A stretch of DNA of 64,000 bases, from the NCBI RefSeq assembly GCF_037975245.1, contig NC_092583.1, positions 4,375,264 through 4,439,263 of the forward strand, given 5' to 3'. Source of the stretch: Apostichopus japonicus. Its lineage: Eukaryota; Echinodermata; Holothuroidea; Aspidochirotida; Stichopodidae. The first letter of the stretch is position 1; the number at the start of each line of letters is the position of its first letter. A program made the translations under genes and the position numbers. Shown one piece after another: positions 45,943 through 58,440 of this stretch. The notes beneath the pieces are model-generated. The model was not told the DNA's origin. It saw only the letters and a program-made list of their open reading frames with translations, and made no database searches.

Positions 45943-48900
45943 CATACGAGAATTGATATTTGGTGGCGTTATTGACATTAGCTGCATATATTGAGGCTTC
46001 AAATCAGCTAATGACAAACCTGTGGACAAGACGAAAGACTTCTTACATACAGACCGTTAGACTAGTGTTTTAGAACCAATCGGGTTTTTTCGTCCTCATT
46101 GAATAACTTGCTTTTCTATAAGATTGAAAATTCTATTTTGATTTACATCATTCCAAAAGCATCACTTGAACGCCACCTACGTGGTCTTTATTGAGTCACT
46201 GAGTCAAACGGATGAAGAAACGGATGAGGAAAAAGTCTAAATGGAACAAGACTGTCAGATGTAGCTATCGCAGGTAATCAGTATTGTAGTTGATCCGAAC
46301 ATTTGGGTCAATGGTTGTCATTGTACCCCTCATTCATCATTGCTGTACCTGTTCCACGAATCATTCTTAGCAATAAAACATCACGACATTAAAATGACAT
46401 GATTTTGATAAATGGATACATACTGGAGACAAAGTTACGTACGTTACCATGGTGACCATAGGAAGTTTTCTTTCGCCCAGGTGTTTTTCATTTGCAAATA
46501 GGAATCAATCAGACTCGATTTTGATGTGTACGATGAATCAAGTCCGTCAGGAAACTATAAAATAAACTTAAGTTTAAGTTTTCAATTATTTTAGAGATAT
46601 AAATCTGCCAAAACCGATCGCGATATACTTTTACGAACGTTTTTGCCAACAAAAAATAGGATCTAATTTGGTAGAAGAGCAAGAGGTTGATATCATGAAT
46701 ATTCAGATTAAAACAAAGTAAGCGACTGTTGAGCATATTATAGCTAAAATCTACAATGTCATTTTGGGTAAATTTAGCAAGTACCAAGATAGTTCAAGCC
46801 ATAAACTATGCGTATATGGTGGGTAAATGACGAAAAGTCGGCTGAAAACTTTCAACTACGTTCTAGAGATATTGGAAAGTGACTTTAATTTGGTGTGAAA
46901 TTTTCAATCAAATTAAGCGGTTATATATATTATTGTCGTATTGACAGCTTAAGATGAACAACATGCTTTTTAATTAGTAATGCGCTAATGAGTATCATTA
47001 CTTCATTATATTGTTTATGTCATGTGAAGAAACTGTAAACACTGTCATTACGAGTGCTTCGAAACATGATATGGGAGGACAGTATAAAGTGTTAATATCA
47101 TTAATATTTAATTGTCCCAACTGGCTGCGACCCCGTCCTAGAAACTGCCCAATGAATGATTTTGCAAGAATTGGAAAAACAATTGATTTTTGTGCATTTA
47201 ATTATGCAGTTCATGCACTGGCGTGTCATTTCATATAGCATAGGCCTACATAAGTAAAAAACAAAGTCTCAGTAACGTCAGAGAGATGCGTGTTTTTTTG
47301 ATTAACTATTCGTCACTGGTGAGTTATATAGTTCATCCATAACGCAGGGACCACCCGAACACCGTAAAAAGAATTTAATATTTCCTTCCAACACAATTAA
47401 CGAGTTTTATATTTCCACTAGACAAATACCCACTCCGAACACATATGGTGCGTAAAAACATATAAACTCATTTTTATCGGCTCCGACAACCTTGACAAGC
47501 GGCCTCAAGAAAGGGATTAATCATGAGAAATGAACTAAAGTGACTCTTATATGGATACAACTAGTTTCAAAGAGACACAAAAGAAGCCGAAGACTGTGTC
47601 CCAGGCAACTATATAAGATATTATAAATGAAACACATACATAAAGCCAAACAAAACTAGACTTCAGAAAGTATAGGCCTATACAGCAACAGCACGTAGAT
47701 AGGTTTGTATATGGTGAACTGCCCTATTGGAATACCATGTTAGGATGTATCAACATATTCAACTCCTAATTGATAGTTCTGTTTTAATGTCTATTACCTA
47801 GACCGAAACTATGTTACAAAACAACAATCAAACGACGTCACATCACTTCTAGTATTGCATTTATTTTCTACTTGTTTTATTTTATTTTTCCTTCTATATT
47901 TAGGGCATCGCGACGTTGCCGTATACAGTCGTACGATCTGGTGGAGCTATACAATGCACTTTATGTCTGCATTGCCTACTACGTTACATTTTTACCTACT
48001 TAAGTTTGAGATTAATTGCCCTATATATGGCATCGATAATGAATGAAACATTGAATTTCGTTTCAAATCTTTTGTAATTTCTACACTTATCCCATTTTTT
48101 GTAGAGACGATTATGGATCTAGGTCATATCTTTTCCCATAAATTCTCCATTTCGTTGGTCAATTCGCAAACAACCGACTTTGGAAAGTGATGGTTTTAAT
48201 ATAATGGGTTCGATGACGTCACAGAAGATTCTTAACAAAGACCTCTGAGTTGTTTTGTCCAGTCCCATAAATGTTGTTTTCATTGGGGAATGTGACATCA
48301 ATTGCCCTTTGAATCCCAATGATTTGACACTGGACGTAAAAAAAACTGATGGCTGTTGCCTATTTTAATATCAGAGGGTAAAACCTTTGATATCCCCTCA
48401 TTATCAATTTTTATCCCCACGTTATAATATTGCATATAGGGGGCAGAGCGATTAAATATCTCCCGTGGTTACCCACCCTCGACTAACTTAAATCAACTGA
48501 TTAAATTTAAAACGTGCCTCGAGAGTATTAACATCACTTAATACCATTTAATATCAAATTCAATCCACCTGACGTTTTAACAAATAAAATTATAACCACC
48601 AAATGACCACCCGTGATCTATTCAAATTGTAAAAAGATGGCCGCCCAGTCTCTAGCTTTGGACGCAGTGCCATCATTGGTAGTCTCTCTGTTTTATAGGA
48701 TGGAATATAGTTTGAGCTAGGTTAAATCTGAACTAATATCCTACACTAAAGTCCAATTATGGGAAACTGGAATTAATAAGACTGTACGCCAAATGATATG
48801 TAAGTAGACTCATACAATGTGATGAAAAAAATATCATAACGTATACACTACAAGATGCCCATGCACGTCAGTGACGTAACATTAGATATAAATAGTTGCA

Positions 48901-49239
48901 TTCGCTTTATTAAATTGTATTGCATTTTATGTTAATGTTTATGTTTTATCTTCTAAAATAGTGCGGCGATGTCTCGGACGTGGCAATTGTCGGTTTCAGT
49001 TCGTTGGTTTCAATTTTGATTCGTCTGTGTTTTTATTTAAATTTATTTTGTAAACACTCAGTCCAAAGGAACATACTGTTTTCTAATACTGGACCTAGGT
49101 GAGGTAACGCACTGACCCTGCCCAGCTAGTATATGTTACACACACGAATGTTTCACATTTCACCCCCCCCTCCCTCCCCCGTCCCCACTGACAGAGATGA
49201 TATTACAAAACAAAATCAAGAAGAAACGTTATCAAACCG

Positions 49240-49552
49240 ACGTGGAAGTATATCTGTATAGGCCTATACTGTATCTATTGGTTATTACTGTACAAAGTGG
49301 GCACGTGGTCATATCATTGCAGTATACTCTGGCAGATATATACGCCATCCCTTCCCCCACCAACTGTATAGTCACCACCCCCCCCCCCACCCCCACCCCC
49401 ACACACACGACCTACATGATAGAACGTTATATTGGGATCTATTGTTACCAACCAACGGAGGTATATCTATATAGGCTCTTTGGGGTTTTACTGCACAAAG
49501 TGGACTCGTGGTTAGATCATTGACGTATACTCTGGCATAGATACACGCCATA
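49240..49552. repeat. Diverged direct duplication, ~210-bp spacing
   Basis: Segments at about 49240-49350 and 49455-49552 share GAAGTATATCT/GAGGTATATCT, TATAGGC, TACTG(T/C)ACAAAGTGG, GTGGT...ATCATTG, GTATACTCTGGCA and ACGCCAT. A CA/C-rich tract separates them. It may be two copies of an unrecognised element. Confidence 0.7.
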
Positions 49553-50394
49553 GTTGATACACTGGTATCGACGCGTGCGTGGATGTGAAGATCTGGGACC
49601 ACAAGTTATGGGACACTAGTGATCTCTGACCATGGTTATACCGCCGGGGCAGAGTTTGCCTAAGATTCCCCACTTAGTTTCCCGCCGCGCTTCAGACCCC
49701 TCGCCGCAGCCGTAACTACTCCGGCTTGATAAGATCAATAAATGAACGGCTTATAAGTATTTTTACTTAAAAATATATATATTTAATGTTTCTTTCTGGC
49801 CACAAACTGGTTACAAATTCTATATTTTACGGATTAAAATTGGCCCCGAGGTGCATCTGTCAGCGAATACTCAGAAGAAAATTTTGACAGCGTCAAGGAA
49901 CAACTGGTCATGCGTATACAATATATTATGCGTGCAACACGATTTTTTGGCTTTATCAAAATTCAATATTATAAGTATATGATGGCCTAACGCAACTTTT
50001 TAATAAGCATAAAATATACAAGTTCACACTACATAGTAACTTGATAAGCGTACTCCTCATTGGCCTATTATGTGAGATGTTTAATACATTAACATGGACC
50101 GTTCATCGGAACTGCACTGTGGTTGCAACTTGGTCGATTAAACGTAGTTTCGGGTAAACTACAACTTAATGTAACACGTATATATGTAATGAAAGGACTT
50201 CTGCCTCGTATCGTCGGGAATATAATACAAACATATTCTTCATTTCTATAACGGATCATCATTTTAGTGAGTTGTTCCGTGCTTTCCTTCTTGCCCAATT
50301 TCCCTAAATCCCACAATACCCAACTCCACCAGCCCCACCCGTCCTCCCACACTTCCCCACCTTTTTAGTTAGTATTCCAGTATACACGCGTAGG

Positions 50395-50850
50395 ATGATT
50401 TAGTCAATGTAAAGGCTACAGTTGTTGTGAATTATTTGTCAGAATATTCGAGCATTTTCTTTTCCTTATGTGATTGCCATCGACACTATATGAATATATG
50501 ATTAACACCTACTAGAGACCCTAAGGAACGTTTGACACAGAAACCTATAGACTACCCTACAACATTCAATTGACCTTTGACATCGAAAGGGAACTCCTCA
50601 GAATATAAGGCTATGGATTTAGCTTGTAATACAAACTGTATATACAGCCACCTCAGATAGTCATACATATAGAACCCTCTATATTTGGTTTCCAGCAGTA
50701 AACAGTTAAGTGAAAAGGCTTCAGTTGTTATAATGAATTATTTGTTCGAATATTCGCCCTAAATTTTTCCTTCGCTTCTGTGATTGCCACCGACACATAT
50801 ACATGAATATGGCTTTACACCTACGTCGAGAGAATCCCTAAGTCAACTTA
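50395..50850. repeat. Diverged direct duplication, ~305-bp spacing
   Basis: Segments at about 50405-50545 and 50710-50850 share AAAGGCT(A/T)CAGTTGTT, GAATTATTTGT, GAATATTCG, GTGATTGCCA(T/C)CGACAC, ATGAATAT and ACACCTAC. No coding content is recognised. Confidence 0.7.
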
Positions 50851-53031
50851 GTGGCTTGACGTTCGACCCCTTGACTTCGTTTAAAGGTGAATGCCGCACC
50901 ACCCTCAACATCACCTCCCTGTGGTGCGAAATGCTTTGTTGTTTCCTTCGTGGACGGGAACACCCCCGTCGAGAAATCCTCCTAAACTTGTTGCCATAAG
51001 TATCGTTTTGTCACCAGACTTAAATATCTAGCCGTGAAAACCACCGCTAAAATACCTCTGCCGTGTTTGAACTAGGTAACCCGTTGAGATGTAAATATTA
51101 GAGCCCTTTTTAAAGTGATATCCCACGGAATTAAGAGCGATAGGGAAAAACCGCTCTTAGGAACAGAGGAATGCATGATTGGGTGAAACATACGTTTTTT
51201 TTATCCTCTTTAATTTTCTTTATTCCTTCATGTTAACAATTGAATATATTTTGAATACAATAATCGAAAAGTTTTCCATGAAGCGACTCCTTCCTATATA
51301 TAGGGACTTGGCCTTTCTTATGGACTGAATTACGGTCACTTATTTGTTGATAATATCCCGATTTGAAAAACATTCTTGGCTTCAAAAGTAATGTTTGCAT
51401 AGTCTTGCACCCATATCTTGCCCTAACCTATTCTACCACCCCTACCCTGTTTCCGACACATCTCATAACCGCCCCCTCCCCTTCCCATAACCGATTTACA
51501 CATAATATACTGGTCAGTGCCATGTTATAACATTAACATCCATGCATTGTATATTGGAAATGTGAAAACAAGGGAAGTGGTTCTTGTGTACACATGTATG
51601 TCTCTCAGATTCGAGGGTTGCCGAAAGTGGATTTCAGTTACGGCAACTTTGATAATCTTCCTTTCTATTTTCTTTCCCATGAACTTGTCCGTCTTGATTA
51701 TTGCTTTAGTCAATGTCACAACTTTTGTTTCTTCGAGGACCTTTTCCTCGAGGAAGGGGTGGGAGTGGGAGTGGGGAATGGGGGAGTGGGGGAAGTATTT
51801 AGGGAAAGGACACTTTTCTCCGGTGGCACAATACATTCCCTGAAGTCCCTATCCGCATTTTTCTTGCTAGGTTTGACCCACTCATGTATCCAGCGTTTTA
51901 ATCACTTTAGAAATAGAAATAAAATGAAATAGAAATATATTCGATATAATGTCCTACTCTAATAATTCAGTAAATATATTCTAAACATTTTGCTTTACAA
52001 ATTGAGAACACTATGAGGCAAATATTTTGGACGTGCAAATGAAATAACAAAAATGATCACGTGACTTGCGTTTGATAAAATGACACGATCTGCAAACATT
52101 AACTGTGGTTTTCAAGTTAGCGTGAGTCTTTAATATTCATACTGTTACAACTACGGTACAAAACAAACTGGTTACTTTGATGGTTGCCGCCATTAGTCAC
52201 CACACGTAATGAAAACTTTCAGATGTGTCAAAAACATAGAGCTATACCTGGTTCCATGGACAAGTTTAAGTATCGACTAAAGTTTGATGTTATACACCAA
52301 TGCATTCTTAGTCATCTAAGTTTATTCACTGAACATAGCCTATATGAACGATTTTGGTCTATTTGATGAAGTAGATGGCGCTCTTTAATTGACTATTCGA
52401 AAAAATGTCACAATACAGCCGGACAAGAATAAACTTGATGTTAGGCCTTTCAACAGGGAAACCTGCGATACTAAACTGTATTCATCTTAACCATCTTAAT
52501 TAATTTACTATGATGTACATGTATGTATGCATTAAAACTTATCTATCGTATAGTTATACGTGATTATATACATGAAAACTACTCTACCATTTAGTTTTAC
52601 ATATATACATGTCAGGAAATTACATCATTGTAAAGTTAAACGTATTTACTATGCATAGAGGTCGCTGGACTTCAGTTAAACATAGAGTTCCTTTATATAG
52701 ATCAGTATAAAAGAACTCTAGTTAAACGTACATGCATATGCATGAAAATGCACCCGTATATGCTTAGGCATGGAAGTGGTGGGACACCTAACTGATACGT
52801 GCGTGTACGCATGAGAGGTAGCCTACTATGCTACAAGTATGCATGTCGGTGTAGGCCTATATGTTTATTAACCAACAAATGTTAATATTGAAATGAACTA
52901 GTAATTGTTGTGCTTCCATACACAACGGAAGTAATAACATTGTTACTTATGTTCAAATTTACGTATATTAATTCTGTTCTACTTGCAGTCAAGGTTACAT
53001 AAATAGTATATCTCCTGCGCTCCACGCCTAA

Positions 53032-53062
<31 letters not shown>

Positions 53063-53805
53063 CCCCGCAAGCGTCCAGTTCACCTCTCGCCTAAGTCCAC
53101 CCTTCTGTATGGTAACCTCATTAACGGTGCTTTCATATTCACAAGCTCAAGGGCTAATTTATGTTAATCTTGTCTGAGAATTAAGAACACTAAGGACACC
53201 CTAACAAAGTTCTAGCACGGTCAAAACAGTCTCCTTTAATATATTGATTTTGCTATTCCTAAATAGTCAGTGTTTGTCACTGGTTTTCCAAAACAAGATG
53301 GATATTTTGCTACCATTTGAAACATTCTGTCATTCCTAAACAGCTGAATCTGCTCTAAAACAAAAGTTATCAATGACGAGCGATTAAAAACTTGACTAAA
53401 CCAATCCTTTTGGGAAATTCACGATGTCGTTAAATGGACTTTTGTGTTGAAATTTTATCGCAAAGCTAATAGCAATATTCAGGGTACAAAAATATACGAA
53501 CAGATCTCGCTGTGATCGTGTTGAAAGTATTTGTCTGGCAGTAACATTTATGATATTCATTTTTTTTATTCTTTGTACTAAACGTTATACTGAATATAGA
53601 TCATTAAACGAAGTACCCCCATTATAGACGCCTTGAGACGAAAACTTATGGTGATACACTTTCAGGCCCAGCCATCTTATATTTGGACCGTGACCGTGTG
53701 GTGACGATGCGTCTTATGTCTACTGCAGTAATAATGATTCCCTTGACTACTATTGTATTTTGTACGGTACTATTTAAAAATAGTAAATGCAAAAATATCT
53801 AAAAA

Positions 53806-53985
<180 letters not shown>

Positions 53986-54381
53986 GCTATGCTATATATG
54001 ATACAACTGTACCAGACTACAAAACATCATACAATAATGGGTATATTATACTTAATATAGACAAAGGGCGTTACAATGTATACTCCTAATACATACATTC
54101 TAACCCCTAGAATAATATCAATAGGTTCATTGCCCCACCCCCCCCCCCCCGCCCTAATGACAGACAGAATATTACAAAATATGTGTATATTGTACGACCT
54201 AAACAGTTGAAAATTCTTCAACTTTGTTTCAAAAGTTGAAAATATGAGAGCACCCTTCATTCTATGTTACCTTTCTTAATTTTAGACTCCTCCTCCCCAT
54301 GACGACACGTAATACTATGGGTTATTAAATGGATCAGAGCTTAGACCACTCCCTGATTACATTAGGGCGGATTACATTACA

Positions 54382-54648
54382 GGGCGGAGTGTATAGCCTA
54401 GTGGTTAACGCCGGCGTCTCCCAGTCATGAGATCCCCGGTTCGATTCCCCGCCGACAGCAATGTGTGTCGTCTGGCAAGGGTGTTGTTCAATAACAACTT
54501 CGCGACATGGACGTTAAATGGATGTGTGCCGAGAGATTGGCTTCGGTCAGCTTGCGAGTCTATAAGCCTCCATGGCTTCTTTCGCGAGTTCCTGCTTGCG
54601 GGATGATCACATATACATACATACATATACATACATACATACATACAT
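54382..54648 (+). mobile_element. tRNA-derived SINE with (ATAC)n tail
   Basis: The head has a pol III A box (TAGCCTAGTGGTT, 54394-54406) and B box (GGTTCGATTCC, 54439-54449) at tRNA spacing. A ~150-bp unrelated body follows, ending near 54600, then an ATAC microsatellite tail to about 54648. The order is that of a tRNA SINE. The A-box region resembles the head of the element at 20333-20404, but body and tail differ, so they are different families. Target duplications were not found by eye. Confidence 0.75.
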
Positions 54649-57133
54649 TGCGTCATATTCGATATATATGCAGCACTAATGCCGTTGCTTGATCGTAGGG
54701 AGGTGAGCGTCGAAGGATGACCCACTTACGCCCACGTAATAAACAAAACAAAAAAACTCTTGATTGAAGACGATCATGATATATGCATGCACGTGCCACA
54801 CAATGTACGTAGAAGCCGTGTAGCCCACTCCTGCATCCTGTATGGTTTATGTAATGTGAAGTAGGCCTATATTCCTTGGATATAATTATGCGTGACCTAG
54901 CTACAGTAACGACCATACACTATTCTCTGTATATGGTTTTGAAGACAGTTTCCCTGTTTAATGATCGAGAACTATATTTTAGGGAGACTACTGTAGGACA
55001 GGTTCCTCTCAAACTGAATTATATTTATACACCGTGTAGACAAAGCGGATAGTAATATTATTGTGTTATATCACACCTGCAAATATATATATATTAATAT
55101 ACTAAGACAATAGATTATATTGTCATCATAATTTCAAGCCGATTTTACGACCGTATGATAAGTGGATTAATAAGATTGGTATCTCAGGTATTTAAGAACA
55201 AACAAACAGGTTAGAGAGAATGTTATGTCATCTGTTGATAAACTAGTCAATCCATTTTCTTTAAATAAATGAGGAATTTTTCTGGTAACATCATTAAACC
55301 GTAAAACTGCACACCTTCGTGTTTACATAGATGCTTAATTCGTTGATCGTGTGTGACTATTATTGTATTCTTAAACAACAGGTTCGTAAAGCTCCGGCGG
55401 AATCGTTGGCAATTGAATTCCAGTAAGGTTAATAGGCTGATGACGTCATGATATAGCAGTAAGATTTATCCGCGCTGTGACATATCTATGATGTATGTAT
55501 GTAAGAATGTACATGCGTCCTACTTTCATTCTAACTCAATGGAACCAGGCCGTTATATACGTCATTCGGCCAGCTAGGTATTTTTATTTTTTCTCTGCCT
55601 CTTCATGAAATGCCAATACTGTTTGGGATATCTTTGCAACAACAACAAAAAAAATAGTAAAAAAGAATGTGATTTGTACCCAGTCGATGAATCAATCTCG
55701 CAAAGATATTTAAAATGTGTACTTATTTAAAAGTTTGAATGCAAAAATTATACAATCACGTAACTGTATCAGCTACAGGGCAAATGAATGGTCGTTTTGT
55801 TGCGACTGGAGTATAAGGGGGGCGCTGCATTGTTTATGAGTGTTCTTGGAATGGAAATTGAATATGTAGTATCTGTCCTTCTCATGGAATTTAAATAGTA
55901 ATACTTACAAGCGCCGATCAAGAGGGTGTGGGGTACTGCATCACCTCCTAGTTTCGACACCCCCCCCCCCCCAAATAATGTAATAGTATTTATAAGCACA
56001 ACCTTGCGTGTAGACCAATTTAAACACTTAATTTATAGTCTATGAACGCACCATTTCACGTCCTCAAACACCCCCCCCCCTCCTCCATACCACCACCATA
56101 CATGGGATTCAGTTTAAAAGGACCACCTCTCCTTTTCTTAAATCTTGTACCTACCCCTGTCCTGGACTAGATTTACCGACGTCGTGATCACGCATAACCA
56201 TAGTTTTGATGTAACCGTCTGCATTGCCCTGGTTCTACACTTTATTTTCCAATTGCAGACTAAGATTGATAACAATAGTGCTGCTATCATTGACGGAATA
56301 TTCACGTAACACTAACAGAGAAGATAACAATATTCCACATTACTAAAAGAACCTCACACCACCCCACCACCACATATCCTCCCCCACCCTAGCTCACCCT
56401 CCCCCATTTCAACATCTTTGCGATTCATATGCTTATTCCAGATATGAATTTTATGAAAATACTAACTTTTGCAGAATAAACCCATCAACTTTCCAGGAAA
56501 TGGATCACAATAGGTAGACTGTGACGTCATCAAGGTTATATTCTTCAAAAGCTTTCTTTTCCTTTTTTATTTGTTCTTATTTTGTTTAGTTTGCTTTGCT
56601 TTTCCTTATGTATTTGTATTTATGTGACTCAATTGAAATGTTTACTGCTGTCAATACATATAATTCCAAGATTCCAGTTTCTTACAATTCCTTCATTCTC
56701 TTCTGTGGATAAAATGTTCAACAACACTAATGAAAACGAGCACAATTTTTCAACTCATGATTTGTTAAAAATGTCACTCACGCTGCTGTTGCGAGATCTG
56801 CATTCATAAAACTTTATTCACTAATGTAGTAGAAAGTGGATAGAAATTTATATAATATTAGTGAAGCAGTCAACTTCGAACACCGCAATTATATTACCTT
56901 CAAACTCTCGACGAGACAGAATAGAACATGACCCACAGCAGTAAATAAAGTAGTAGAGGTCGCTATTCGAAAACTGGAATATGCGTGAACAACTTTCCAT
57001 GAACAGTAAAACGATTCTGTTATGTGGAAGAGGGCAATCGTCTTTTAATGTTCAGAAGAGCCGTATATAGATTATAGACAGTATACGTCTCTGGTAGTTA
57101 GCAGAGACATATAGACGGCTCTGGTGTTCAGCA
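54649..57133. other. Noncoding host DNA, 54.6-57.1 kb
   Basis: No gene supported. C-runs occur near 55961 and 56071. Otherwise unremarkable AT-rich sequence. Confidence 0.55.
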
Positions 57134-57550
57134 GTCACAACCAGAGGGTAGGGTATGGGCGGGGGGCACGTCCCCCCACTTTTGTCCAAAATAGCAAATG
57201 TGCCCTATTGGAAAATAAAATGTGCCCCTTTGAACTGTGTTTTGGATATCTTAAGCCTTTGTTGATTTTATTTTTTTATTTTTAGTCTGTACATGCTATT
57301 TTTAAAATGGCATCCCATATCTTTTTGTAGCACGGTTAACAATAAACAATCTCAATAAATAAAAAATCGATGTTGCAGCGCACCATAATAGTATTGATAG
57401 CATATTAACACATCATATATATTTAAGTGATATGGCCGGTGTGTATCGGTTTATAGTAAATGAGTGGTGGGTGTGGAATGAGAAAGTGCCCTTCTGATGT
57501 TGTGCCCCCCCCCCCAACTTTTTGGAAGCTTCCTACCCCCTGGTCACAAC
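57134..57550. mobile_element. hAT-like MITE with perfect 8-bp target duplication
   Basis: The element is 57142-57542 (401 bp), flanked by GTCACAAC at 57134-57141 and 57543-57550. Ends are CAGAGGGTAGG and the complement of CAGGGGGTAGG, one mismatch in 11. Subterminal G-rich and C-rich runs and GTGCCC motifs are also inverted between the two sides. No transposase frame lies inside. CAG...CTG ends plus an 8-bp duplication indicate the hAT superfamily. It differs in sequence from the MITE at 36649. Confidence 0.85.
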
Positions 57551-58440
57551 CACGGCTTTGGTGGTAAGACACGGACTGACACAACAAATTTTTCTCAAAC
57601 CCTCTGAAGGCGACGTCAATCTATGGTCATGAATATGCAGTGAATAGTTGTCACGGAGTACAAATCTTGAATCGCACCAGATCTATCAGTTTTAATGCCA
57701 AATTTCTATTATAATTCTGAACATCACACATTATTCTCTCCGGGCTTTTTGTATTTCCTTCTAGTTTGGAAAGGCACCACGATACCACTACGTTTTCTTA
57801 TCCTTTTTAATTTTTTTTTATAAAATAGCTGATGACGCGGGGGGTGGGGGAGGTGAAAGTTTGGCTTATTTTATATTGAACTAAGGTACAGAGAGGGTGG
57901 GGAATACCAGTTTCCTCTGCTAAACAAAGTCCAGCATAGTGTAACCTAGTGAATACACAACAAACTGTTGCGCATCACCCCACCCTATCGCCCGTCTCCA
58001 TCTTGAAACCGTATCACTAGGTAAGGTGATGAGTATTGGTAGTGTTATCATGGCGGGTCTTACTGCCCCTATCCCCCCACCCGCTCCCCTTCCGATAACA
58101 GTGGAGGGTTCATTAAAACAAATGATTCAATAAGGAGAACAGGGTGAATGGCAGTAAATGCTCGTGGGAGCTCTCGGAGACCAAAAGTCGACTGTTGCAT
58201 ATTTGGTGGCAATAATAATAACATATCAAGTTTCCATGGTAACATGAATGGCAAAAGAGTAACCTTTTCCTGTCATATAGTCCACTTCAGGCTCACAAAT
58301 CTGATAATAAAAGGGTCCACGATTAAAATTAAAACACACTCATCATCAACTCTTGTGACTTGGAAACAAGTTAGAATTCTCTTCCATCTTGATGTTTGAT
58401 AAATAATTGTTTGTAATCAAGTTTGTTAACTTGCTTCCAG
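57551..58440. other. Noncoding host DNA, 57.6-58.4 kb
   Basis: No gene supported; a few G-rich patches near 57838 and C-rich near 58065. Confidence 0.5.

Larger units (their letters stand above)
45241..53805. other. Noncoding host DNA, 45.2-53.8 kb
   Basis: I see no supported gene. Contents noted separately are a hammerhead-like motif near 45726, a (TA)n array near 45849-45940, and local duplications near 49.2-49.6 and 50.4-50.9 kb. C-runs occur near 49164, 49379 and 53033. Confidence 0.55.
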
